NCBI GenBank assembly: GCA_006386115.1
Contig: VFIW01000086.1
Location: 62,001 to 126,000 of the forward strand
Source of the DNA: Globisporangium splendens
Lineage: Eukaryota; Oomycota; Peronosporomycetes; Pythiales; Pythiaceae
Length of the DNA stretch: 64,000 bases
Direction of reading: 5' to 3'
Shown here: in pieces, positions 55,508 to 64,000 of the stretch
Position numbering within the stretch: the stretch's first letter is position 1
Layout of the letters: each line of letters begins with the position of its first letter
Translations under genes and position numbers: made by a program
The notes under the pieces: model-generated
Database searches by the model: none
What the model saw: the letters and a program-made list of their open reading frames with translations, nothing else
What the model was told of the DNA's origin: nothing

Positions 55508-55524
55508 GCAAATTGCAAAGTGAG
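55508..55524 (-). promoter_or_regulatory. Inr-like motif of the third AAAP transporter
   Basis: CTCACTTTGCAATTTGC on the minus strand, about 90-105 bp before the ATG at 55,419. It is nearly identical to the motif before copy 2. Confidence 0.6.
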
Positions 55525-56528
55525 GTCCCTTCCAGAGGCAATGGCCGATCGAGCGTGCGGTACGTTTTGCTAAGGTTTGCTCTCTCGCACCTCTTGGCAT
55601 CCATAAGGAGGGGCATAGAGGACGCTGAGGGTCTTCCCATCTGACTTGGGTTTGCCTGCTTGCCTGCCTGCCTGCCAGGGGGATGGGGCGTGATGGGAGA
55701 CCAAGGCAAGTTGCACAGGAGTGTATGTGCGAGTACTACTGTGACATATACACAGACAACAGCCGTCATCACAGCCACGAGCGGATCCGATGCAGACAGA
55801 AACTCTTGACCGGCTTGTCTCTGAGCGCCATCTGGATCTGCCCGATACAAATCAACTGAAAGAGGTGGGTCATCTGGTATTCTGTGGTGCAGAAGCGAAA
55901 CGGTAGAGGATCCTCTGACAAAAGAGCGCCTGACTGGCCAAGACTGCACGATTTCTTTGTCTGTTTGTTAGCTGCAATTTGAGGAGGCTACAGCTCAGTG
56001 TGGGCTAGAATCTCGAGCCTCTTGTTTAACGTAGCTGTAGGCTGTGGGCTTTGTGGGTTTGCTTTGCTCAAGAACGTGATTGAGGCTGCCTTGCAGGCGT
56101 ACAAAGCCCACGAAATGGACCAAGGCATTTCACGATTGCTAGCATCCTTTCTTGCTGGATCTCGCGGTGGCTAACGTCTTTTCCTCATGTTTTCTGTTTT
56201 TTGTTTTTGTGTAGTGCGATGTGTTGTCGATAGAGTAGGTTGAAGTGACAGGCATCAGACAAGCACACCATCTAATAGAGCCAGGACTTCATGGCTTCAA
56301 CACAATTGCCTCGAGTTGACGCGTCAAGCGTGACGAGAGCGTCGTCATCGTGCAAGAGGGTGCTGTTTTGCAGATCCACGAGGAAAGAACCACCTCGAAA
56401 GCACCAAACAACAGCAACCAACGCACAAAGACACGTCTTGCTGCAAGCAGGTTTGTCTTCTGCAAGGATCCTCTCTCTTTGCTTTCTGGGGGATCCACTT
56501 TGCGTGGATAGATATCATAAAGCAGGAA

Positions 56529-56532
<4 letters not shown>

Positions 56533-56560
<28 letters not shown>
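56533..56560. repeat. CT dinucleotide microsatellite
   Basis: Fourteen CT units. Shorter CT tracts occur at about 57,023-57,040, 59,089-59,102 and 59,517-59,531. Confidence 0.9.
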
Positions 56561-57089
56561 GGATGTTTTTTTCCTGCGTTGTCCGCTTTGTTGTTTGCTT
56601 TGCAAGTGCAACGGTGAGGTGGTGGCTACAACTGCACGTGCGGTGGACCATCCCAGGTATAGAAAGAAGCAATGTTCAAGACTTGACTGCAGCATCCATC
56701 CATCCATCCGCTGATTGCCAGCCAACCAAACCATAGCGCTTTCTGATTGTGCGTCAAGGATCCTTTACGGTATCTGCAGCTTTCTACTGCAGGATGCTCC
56801 TTCAGCTCTCGAAATCGCAGTGTGCATACCAGCGGCAGCTGCAAGTTGTTGCTGTCTGGAAGAAACACCAATGCAACTTCCAACACTTCTCGATTGCAGC
56901 CTTTTCGGCAACGTTTCGTCAAGCAGCTCAACAAACGAAACCAGCTGGTGTCCTTTTTGCAAGTCTCACATGGATACTTTCGACAAAAAGAACCGGAGAC
57001 CAACACTCGGTCTTTGCTCCGGCTCTCTCTCTCTCTCTCTCGTCCTTTTTCGCAAACGCGAGTGAGAGACTGTGGATCGTGGCGGAAAA

Positions 57090-57527
57090 TCTGGGAGCGT
57101 ACGCGAGGGAACAGTCCGCAATTTGCACGATGGGGAGGAAGTCTCCATGTGGGCATGCGGAGACAGATCACGAAATCTGGGAGCGTACGGCAGGCGAAGC
57201 AAGCAAACCAGCACATTGCGCAACGCGATCTGGGAGCGTACGCGAGGGAAGAAAGCGCTTCTACTTTCTTGCAACAGCGCGCAGAGCCCAGCCAGCATGC
57301 ACCCAACCCCCATGCGGACTCACACACACAACAACAGCAACAGGGTGCCACTTTATCTGCAGAGAAGAGATCTGGGAGCGTACGGCGAGCGGCAAACAGC
57401 AAGCAGTCTTTGACATGCGAGCCAACTGATGGCGAGAATGGCGATGGGGTGACGTGGCTCGAGGCGCCTCCTTGTACATGGGCGTGAGTGAATGAGTATG
57501 CTTGCTGTTGAGCACCGTACGCTCCCA
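57090..57527. repeat. Cluster of the 14-bp motif TCTGGGAGCGTACG
   Basis: Four direct copies at 57,090, 57,176, 57,229 and 57,371, and a shorter inverted copy (CGTACGCTCCCA) at 57,516. Downstream bases are partly conserved (CGAGGGAA twice). Spacing is irregular, so this is not a simple tandem array. Confidence 0.85.
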
Positions 57528-58722
57528 TAGCAATGGAGTGGGTGCGACATCGCGAGCCGCAATCGAGCGTAGCGATATGCATGTTTGCCTGCACGTTCGG
57601 GACGCTCGCGAGGAGCACAACGAGGGGCGTTGAAGAGCGCGCGAATATGGTGTATCCTGTTGAGTGGATGTTGCTCTCGATGCCGAGCTACAGAGCCACT
57701 GCGACACGAACAGCAGGAACTCCATCCGCAAGTGCAACCAGCTCCCTGAGCACTGTCGTAGCGATTGAACGAAGAGAGCAAAGCGTCATCGCTGCTGGCA
57801 TAGCATCCCTGATGTGGAGCGTTTTGTTGCGCAAAAGAGTGTACAATCCGTCGATAAAGTCACCTTCACAGGTTGCTGTTGACTTTGTGCATCAAGAAGC
57901 GATAGATGCGTGAAGTAGCTGCATGACGCTCATCCCACAGTTGATGCCGCCTCTGTAGCGTCTGTGTGTTTGTCACTGACACAAAGATGATCGTGATACC
58001 GGTGGTAGAACTTCCATAGGATCTTGTGTGTCTCTCAGTGTATCCATATCTTTATGAGATGTAAATCGAAACGACACGCTGGAAAAGCCTGAGGGACGAG
58101 TTGACGATCGACGAGCTGTGGCTACTGGTCATCACAGAAGTTAACTACCAAAATTGCGTTTCACAAGCAAAAGAAAACTACAAAGACACAAAACACAAAC
58201 GGGGTGGCATCACGGACTTTGGTGTGTGCTGAGTTTGCGGCTTTCAAGCTCCGATTTTTGTTGCCAATTGTCAGTTTGTCATGTTTGTCTGTCATGGTTG
58301 TCTGTCGTGCTTTGGAATCTCAGTATACACCTCACACAGTATACGCTTCATATCAACATCTATACGATTTGGCAGGTAGTAATTTAAGCATGAGTTTCTG
58401 TGTGCGCTTTGACAACATGTATGAATTCGGAAGTGTGCTGTGGTACTCTACAACAAACCACACACACACGATGAAACCTTAAAAATAATAAAACCTTCAA
58501 CTCAAACAGACCATCATTCTGGATCGTTTTCTGAAACAAAGCAACCCATCCTGCAAAAAACAACAACAACAACAACAACTGGAGTTTCTGACCCCTGATC
58601 TTTCTGCAACTTTGGCGCGCACTTATAAGCCGTCGCCCCAACAGCACCAAAGCTCCCCTCCACCTCCGCCCTCTCAACAAGCGCCTCCCTCTCTCCACAA
58701 GCCGCTCTCTTCCTACTGCGCC

Positions 58723-59249
58723 ATGATCCCGTACATCCGCGTGAAGCGGAAGAACCAGACGGTGTTCGTCGACGTGCAGTTCTCGGACACGTTCGCGAGC
58801 GTCAAGGAGAAGCTCGGCGCGCTCTTCCACATGGCTCCGCAGCACATCCAGCTCTGGCTCGGTCTCAACCAGGTACCAACTGTATCTGCAGTGGCTGTGT
58901 GTACATGCGCGATTGTATGTGTGTGTGTGTGTGTGTCGTATTAACAAACAGGAGGGGGGTATTGTGGCTGTGTAGAAAGAGTCGAAGGAGCTGACGGACG
59001 TCGCGACGCTCGCGGACCACGACCTGCAGAACGACTCGGTCATCTACATGTGCTGGAAGAAAGAGAGTGCGTTGTGTATACATTTGCTCTCTCTCTCTCT
59101 CTATGTGTCTATGCGTATGTGTGTGCTAAATAATGACGCGTGTGACTGTTGTGGTGATGCAACGTGTAGACTCTGATCAATGGGAGGAGCTGAGTGTGAC
59201 GAAGGTTGAAGCGCTCGATGCGGACTCGGGCGTCAAAGCCGAAGCATAA
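58723..59249 (+). CDS. Elongin-B-like ubiquitin-fold protein (106 aa, three exons)
   Basis: Exons are 58,723-58,872, 58,976-59,066 and 59,170-59,249. The introns are 103 bp each, with GT-AG ends (donors GTACCA and GTGCGT, acceptors GTGTAG). The spliced protein starts MIPYIRVKRKNQTVFVDVQF and ends GVKAEA. It has the ubiquitin-like pattern of Elongin B and its plant relatives: basic first strand, TFASVKEKLGALF helix, then ELTDVATLADHDLQNDSVIY. Elongin B pairs with Elongin C in cullin-RING ubiquitin ligases and transcription elongation complexes. The start is the first ATG; the open frame upstream has none. The first intron carries a GT microsatellite. Assignment to Elongin B, as opposed to another small ubiquitin-like protein, is tentative. 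Confidence 0.75.
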
Positions 59250-59559
59250 AGAAGAAACAAAGCAGCCACGACGCGTTGTGCTGGTGGGTAAAAGACTGCA
59301 AGATGAAGCGCATCGTCAGCAATATCAAGCACGCCAACCGAAGCGAAATCCGTTCGTAGCTGCTTGTCACGAGGGTATCCTTTATTTTTCCCTCTCTCGC
59401 TCGCTCGTTATCTCAATATGTGCCTCTTTTTCTTCCTCTATCATATCGAGTCGTATCGGCTCCCGTGTGTCTTCATACCTTTGAGCAATGCGCGTTACTT
59501 TATTATTATGGAGTGTCTCTCTCTCTCTCTCTATGTATCTTGTTGATCAACTAGGGACG
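59250..59559. other. Short intergenic stretch
   Basis: CT tracts and pyrimidine-rich sequence between two convergent genes; nothing else seen. Confidence 0.6.
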
Positions 59560-60351
59560 CTATGTGCTGCCCAGCTCTTCAAGCTCATTCTGTACAAGTG
59601 CCTCGGCCGATTCCGCGTCTTCGGCTACTGAACCCTCGTCGCACATGAGTTCTTTCAAGTTGTTCGCGGGAAGTAGCGCGTCGGGGCGAACCCACACGGA
59701 CTCCTGCGTTCGCTTGTTGTAATAGTACGGCGTGCCCTCGGTCGTGATGCACGAGCACCAGTCCGTGGTCGATGGCGTCTTGGAGCTCGTGTCCACCAGG
59801 TTCGCCAAAAGCTGCGGCGCCATGTGCACGAATTGCTGCCACGTCACATCGCCCTTGGCGTCCATCCATCGTGCCTGCGCATGCAAAAGCTGGATATCCT
59901 CGGGCGAGAGCCCCAGATCGACCTGGTCGCGCAGCAGCCGCGTGAATTCCTCCGAGCTCGGCACGCCGCTGTTGTCCAGATCGGCCGCCGTGAAGACCGC
60001 GATGAGATACTCTTGGATGTCGGCGGCGTCTTCCGCTGTGCAATTGTAGGTGTGGTGCTGCTCCTCATTCTCGTAGCCTTGCTCCGTGAGGATGAGGCTC
60101 TCGTCGGTTTGCTGCTCACTCTCCTGGAACGAGGTATACCCCTGCCGCTGCTACTCGCTGAATGTATCGTAGCTGCTTATCGTATTGTTCATGTTGCGGT
60201 TGTAGTGCGTGGCTAGCAGACGACGAAGCCGTATGACCTCGTTCTTGGCGGTGGCCGCTCCATCACCTCGTGGAGAATCTAGATCACTCGCATCTAACGG
60301 CTTACGACACTCTTCCTCAAGGATAGCAGGAGTGCTCGCGCCGCCTCCCAT
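59560..60351 (-). CDS. EF-hand/WW-domain protein with an in-frame TAG
   Basis: One frame runs from the ATG at 60,351 to the TAG at 59,560, broken only by a TAG at 60,151-60,153. The N-terminus MGGGAST fits an N-myristoylation site. A canonical EF-hand loop (DLDNSGVPSSEE) lies near residues 123-135, followed by a weaker second one (MDAKGDVTWQQF). A WW-like domain (DWCSCITTEGTPYYYN ... ESVWVRP) lies near residues 195-226. The tail is acidic. This suggests a membrane-tethered calcium-responsive adaptor binding proline-rich partners. The TAG could be a nonsense mutation, a readthrough site (TAG CAG), a sequencing error, or inside an unrecognised intron (a phase-0 intron from GTCATA to the TAG is possible but has a poor donor). 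No name can be given. Confidence 0.65.
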
Positions 60352-60657
60352 GTTGCTTTGCTGTCACGACGATCCTCACCTACCACGATGACTTTGGCAG
60401 CGCGTCCTGTGTGGTGAGTCCTTGCGTTTGGAGACTTTCAGCCTACACAAGTAAGTGAGTGGTGTGCAAAGCTTTTCTAGACGCGCATCAGATCATCATC
60501 AACTTTATTTGTGTCGCTGTATTTATAGCAGGATCGAAAGCCGAAGTCCTCAACGCTGAAGTCATGTCAACCTTGTCACCCACCATCTTGCTGCTTCTGT
60601 TCTATTGCATGCCGATGGCGTTGCAGTCCCCGTCTCGACTGTGTAATTCGTAATTCG
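60352..60657. other. Intergenic stretch between two minus-strand genes
   Basis: About 300 bp with no frame of note; it should hold the promoter of the EF-hand/WW gene and the 3' end of the ASNSD1-like gene. Confidence 0.5.
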
Positions 60658-63120
60658 TTATTCGTGCAAGTGGAACTTGGCCTCACCCGTGGCTTGTCGA
60701 TTGCTGCCAAACGAGACGACATTTGAGTGTTTGGCGATGCGCGTGCCGAATTGGATCGCGCGTTTCGCCAGTCCCGTGCAGTTTTGCAAGCCCAGTTGCC
60801 GCGCCGCCATGCGAAGCACGAGTTTGTCGCCTTGGCCGCGTTCCTGCGCGAGATCGCAGATGCATTCGATGGGGAGACCACTCAGGTACGTGACCACGCT
60901 CTCGTCCAAGAACGGAAACCGCGCTTCCTTGCCGTGTGCAGATATGCACCGATCGTCGCGACCGAGATTGCGCTTCCAGATGCGGCGCATGTCCATGGCT
61001 AACTCGTCACGTAGCGCCTGGGTGCCACCGTTGAGAAACGCTGTTCGATGACGTCCGTACCCTGCCAATTGCTCGTCTGCGCCGATGCCAACGAGCAGGA
61101 CTCGAGCAGTGGATGTATATGGTTGATCCGCGTCAGCATTTGGTGGCGAGCTCGTGGATGCGAACGGCGCAGCGTGCTCAGTTCCTGTTGATGATGATGG
61201 TGCCGCTGGCGTCTTTGCACGGTGCACACGACAATCTGGTAGCACTACAGATGAATCGCCCTCACTCGTGAAGAGTTGAAGCAACTTGAGGACGAGCCCT
61301 TCGTCGGGTATCCCCATTGCAAGCAGGTTCTGAATGCACTTTTGCTTTTCCCCAACGTGCGTGCCCTCAGCGAGCAGCTTCGTGATGCATTTTTGGATTT
61401 TGAAGCAGCAGACGCGGCAAATGCCGAACAAGCAACCCGGCTTCTGCTTCCGTTTGCAGTTGACCACGGCGCACAGAATCGAGTCAACCTGGTGGCTGCT
61501 CGGCGACGCCGCAGTATCAGTGTGTGCGTTGAACAAATGCAGTGACTCGATGCTGGCTTCGATTAACCGCATGGCGTTTCCAGCGCTACTACCGTTCAAG
61601 AAGGCGTTAAGGTCGGCCAATTGTACTCCAGACGCCACCGCAGAGTTGTGCGCATTGATGCTTCCCTGGGCACGAGCGAGAAACCAAAACGCGGCGCCGA
61701 TGTTGAAGTCCATGTGTGTATCACATGGAGTCATCAGCTCATAGATCGTTCGCTGCTGGGCGACAACATCAGGGAACGGAACGTTCACACGCACGAAATG
61801 CCACTCTCGGGACGGGAACAGTGTCTGGAGCTCTCCGTACGAGATCTCAGCGGCCATGCGATCGGGCGATTGGAATTGCGACGCGGTGTCGAAGCAAACG
61901 TTCAGCAAATCGATCGGTTCGTTCTCGGGAACATGGAAGTGCGTGAGCGCAGCGAGCACCACGGAATCCAAGCCGCCAGAGAACAAGATGGCAACACGGA
62001 CGCCGTTTGTATGTGCTGGCGCTTGCGGGATCGTACGCACTCGAATGCCGACAGCATTGCTGAGTGCGACGAGAAGTCCATTTGCTGCATCTTCAAGCGG
62101 TGAGAGCGGTGCGGATGACGACGTCTTGAGTAGCGGCAGCCCACACGAATACGCATCTTGAGGCACGTTGTGTGCCAGGCTTTTTTCTTGTTCCAGTGAA
62201 GACACTGCTGGCTTGCCGAGCTCTGGGTACGGATGGAACTCCAAGCGATATGACGCCTGCTCACCGTTCTCTTCGCCTTCAACACCAGTTCCGTACAGAT
62301 CCAGCACGAAGACTCCGTTCGACGGCACTTCTTCAAAGCGCAATGCGTTTCCACCATCATCGGTGCTCGTGATCGCCACAGAACTGAGACACAAGCGCGC
62401 GAGTGTGTGCTGCGAAATCGACGTTGCGACGACTTCGCCATTCGATGAGTTACTCGCTAAATCACTGAGCACGTTGCACTGTTCACCCGCGGCGTCCGCG
62501 CAATGGTGCAGCAGACTTCGTCGTCCAAAGCGGTCATGGCCGAAGTACAATCGCTGTGTCGCGCGGTGGAACCACACGAATGCAAACGGACCGTGGATGT
62601 GGTGCACCACGTCAAGAATGCGTTGTCTTGTGCGCTCGTCAGCATCAGCGCCATCCTCGTCGATCACGGTCTGCGATACACGACGTAGCTCCTCGGACAG
62701 GTACTTTGTGTCATTCTCATGCACGCCAATGGCGTCCGACACACCGCCAAACACCTCGCCGTTCCAGCACAGCACGTTGCCATCGGCGTCCACGACAGGC
62801 TGTGGGAACAACGCGTCGCCACGGAGATGCAGCACTGAAGCGTACACGGTCAAGTCGTACGGTGCATGCTTGTGTTGATGTTGATGGTGGCGCGGAGTCA
62901 ACGCAATGATGCGCTTGTCGACGTGGTCGGGTCCTCGCTGATGCAACTTCCGCAGCAGTTCCTGCTCGAATCTCGCGCCGACGCGGCTGCAATCGATGCC
63001 ACCGGTACTACAGGCGCTGTTGCTGCTAGTGGCAGTACTGGTGGCGGTCGGGATGGCGGCATCGGCGCCTGCGGAGGCAGACGAAGAGAGCGCTTCCAGC
63101 ACCAATGCGATGCCGCACAT
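60658..63120 (-). CDS. Asparagine synthetase domain-containing protein, ASNSD1-like (820 aa)
   Basis: The protein starts MCGIALVLEA. Cys2 is the nucleophile of a class II glutamine amidotransferase once Met is removed. Supporting motifs are RGPDH, WNGEVFGG and FGHDRFGRRSLL. The C-terminal half is an ATP-pyrophosphatase domain with SGGLDS at residues 381-386, GIGADEQLAGYGRHR and GKEARFPFLDESVVTYLSGLP. The order and spacing fit the ASNSD1 family and not ordinary asparagine synthetase, which is shorter and lacks the long inserts. A cysteine-rich stretch (CAVVNCKRKQKPGCLFGICR and following CC) near residues 540-575 looks like a small zinc-binding insert. The true activity of this family is unsettled. 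It is intronless. The leader is AC-rich (ACAACAACAAC). Confidence 0.88.
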   Translation of the reverse strand: MCGIALVLEALSSSASAGADAAIPTATSTATSSNSACSTGGIDCSRVGARFEQELLRKLHQRGPDHVDKRIIALTPRHHQHQHKHAPYDLTVYASVLHLRGDALFPQPVVDADGNVLCWNGEVFGGVSDAIGVHENDTKYLSEELRRVSQTVIDEDGADADERTRQRILDVVHHIHGPFAFVWFHRATQRLYFGHDRFGRRSLLHHCADAAGEQCNVLSDLASNSSNGEVVATSISQHTLARLCLSSVAITSTDDGGNALRFEEVPSNGVFVLDLYGTGVEGEENGEQASYRLEFHPYPELGKPAVSSLEQEKSLAHNVPQDAYSCGLPLLKTSSSAPLSPLEDAANGLLVALSNAVGIRVRTIPQAPAHTNGVRVAILFSGGLDSVVLAALTHFHVPENEPIDLLNVCFDTASQFQSPDRMAAEISYGELQTLFPSREWHFVRVNVPFPDVVAQQRTIYELMTPCDTHMDFNIGAAFWFLARAQGSINAHNSAVASGVQLADLNAFLNGSSAGNAMRLIEASIESLHLFNAHTDTAASPSSHQVDSILCAVVNCKRKQKPGCLFGICRVCCFKIQKCITKLLAEGTHVGEKQKCIQNLLAMGIPDEGLVLKLLQLFTSEGDSSVVLPDCRVHRAKTPAAPSSSTGTEHAAPFASTSSPPNADADQPYTSTARVLLVGIGADEQLAGYGRHRTAFLNGGTQALRDELAMDMRRIWKRNLGRDDRCISAHGKEARFPFLDESVVTYLSGLPIECICDLAQERGQGDKLVLRMAARQLGLQNCTGLAKRAIQFGTRIAKHSNVVSFGSNRQATGEAKFHLHE

Positions 63121-63692
63121 GATGGATGTTTTTGTTTTGTTTGTTGTTGTTGTTGTGAGTCGATTGGTGGAGTCACTGGTGGTTCATAACCAGTCTGTTA
63201 GGAACGTGCAAGCACATTTTGCGACTGTCAGTTGCTCGAGCTCTGTTTGAGAGAAACAAGCATTCCTTTGTGTACCAGATCTGTGGAATTTCATATATTG
63301 TAAAGCCGATCTGTTCTTTATAAACATTGGATATTGAATCTGTTTATGATATCCTTCGAAAGTTGATTTAAGAGTTCGATGGTGTTCACAGGACCCAGCG
63401 ATTACAGGAATGTACCATTCAAAGCGGTACAAGCAGCCACTGTGATCTGACAACTGCTCGTCGATCTTCAAGCAGAGGAATCACGTCGGACGAGAAGCAG
63501 CGGGTACATGGAAAAAAACTTCTCCTTGCTCTCTCACTGACGACAGCTCATTAGGCATTCGGACAAGAAAACAGACAGCACTGCTATTCTCTCTTCTAGC
63601 GCGCTCGTTACTGCCGCCTTCCCAGCCTCTGTAGTGTCCACCAGCGTGTCGAGAAGCGAAGAGCTACGTTCGCCCGTCCTCCATTTCCCACC
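63121..63692. other. Divergent intergenic region
   Basis: It separates two genes that read away from each other. The right part contains an Inr-like motif for the hydrolase gene. No other feature was seen. Confidence 0.5.
63546..63560 (+). promoter_or_regulatory. Inr-like motif of the hydrolase gene
   Basis: GCTCATTAGGCATTC, about 135 bp before the ATG at 63,693, partly fits the oomycete initiator. Confidence 0.35.
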
Positions 63693-64000
63693 ATGCCGCC
63701 GATCACTTCGCTTGCGTCCCCCTCGTACGTCCATGACCCGTCCAAGCTGCAATACGTGGAGGCGCGTTTCAAGAACGATCGCGGGAAAAGCATGTTCTAC
63801 TGCGCGTTCTTCCCACCTGCGACGAGCCAAGTCCCCCTACGCGGCGTCGTGCTGTTCCTGCATGGCATTGGCGAGCACTCACACCGATTCACACACGTAT
63901 ACGAGCAGCTGTGCGCCAACAATTACGGTGTGATCGCGTACGATATGATCGCACATGGACGGAGCGACTGTGAAGTGGAGGGCGTGCGCGGCCATGGCGA
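63693..64000 (+). CDS. Alpha/beta hydrolase, monoglyceride lipase-like (5' part, cut by window end)
   Basis: The start MPPITSLASPSYVHDPSK is the first ATG, preceded by TTTCCCACC. The 102 visible residues show the N-terminal part of a serine hydrolase of the monoacylglycerol lipase (Hydrolase_4) type. VVLFLHGIGEHSHRF matches the HGxGEHS oxyanion-hole motif, and VIAYDMIAHGRSD matches the DxxGHGxS turn. The catalytic serine (GxSxG), aspartate and histidine lie beyond base 64,000. Members release fatty acids from monoacylglycerols or act on lysophospholipids. There is no signal peptide. No intron is seen in the available part. Confidence 0.8.
   Translation, partial: MPPITSLASPSYVHDPSKLQYVEARFKNDRGKSMFYCAFFPPATSQVPLRGVVLFLHGIGEHSHRFTHVYEQLCANNYGVIAYDMIAHGRSDCEVEGVRGHG

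Larger units (their letters stand above)
55525..58722. other. 3.2-kb intergenic region with short repeats
   Basis: No gene recognised. It holds a CT microsatellite, a cluster of a 14-bp repeated motif (57,090-57,527) and several long but low-complexity frames on both strands. A minus-strand stretch near 57,700-57,880 (DFIDGLYTLLRNKTLHIRDA) is protein-like but short and interrupted. Confidence 0.5.

Noticed and set aside
56626..57618. 330-codon minus-strand frame
   Set aside because: It crosses CT tracts and the 14-bp repeats, is rich in Cys and Arg from those repeats, and shows no domain.
57791..57904. Armadillo-like fragment on the minus strand
   Set aside because: It is too short, interrupted by a stop, and the similarity is only a general helix pattern.
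58612..58722. In-frame 37-codon extension of the Elongin-B-like protein
   Set aside because: The upstream initiator is TTG, not ATG, and the segment is low-complexity Pro/Gln/Ser.

Overview
The window looks like oomycete (stramenopile) nuclear DNA. It has compact genes with few, short introns and a tandem family of amino acid/auxin permease (AAAP) transporters. Several genes, and the Copia LTRs, carry a motif resembling the oomycete initiator (Inr, roughly GCTCAYTYYNCAWTTT) shortly upstream of the start codon. The genus cannot be told from the sequence.

Bases 1 to about 43,960 are almost entirely LTR retrotransposons, stacked inside one another. Four minus-strand Ty1/Copia copies (A to D) lie head to tail and share single LTRs (1-23,078). 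Copy D is split by an intact plus-strand Copia element, E (15,747-20,649), flanked by a 5-bp target duplication. The right end of the array abuts the interior of the 3' LTR of Copia F (minus). The right end of F abuts the interior of Copia G (plus). The right end of G abuts the interior of the pol gene of Ty3/Gypsy element H (minus). The simplest reading is serial nesting, E in D, array in F, F in G, G in H, with the left halves beyond base 1. H is followed by a truncated Gypsy element I (plus, 33.3-36.46 kb) and a nearly full-length, chromodomain-bearing Gypsy element J (minus, 36.46-43.96 kb).

Two features of the Gypsy elements stand out. H, I and J each have gag and pol in overlapping frames joined by a textbook -1 slippery heptamer, followed by a hairpin whose 5' arm contains the gag stop codon. 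J also carries a 355-codon ORF on the opposite strand. It overlaps the chromodomain end of pol, encodes a basic N-terminus and a long coiled coil, and has its own Inr-like motif just upstream. In the Copia elements the pol start codon lies inside the primer-binding site, which matches the anticodon arm of initiator tRNA-Met (half-tRNA priming).

From about 45.8 kb to the end the window holds ordinary host genes: three AAAP transporters (45,959-47,416 +; 51,102-52,565 +; 53,965-55,419 -), a two-intron Elongin-B-like ubiquitin-fold protein (58,723-59,249 +), an EF-hand/WW protein with an in-frame TAG (59,560-60,351 -), an ASNSD1-like asparagine synthetase-domain protein (60,658-63,120 -), and the start of a monoglyceride-lipase-like hydrolase (63,693 onward, +). 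No rRNA, convincing tRNA, CRISPR array or bacterial-type operon was seen.
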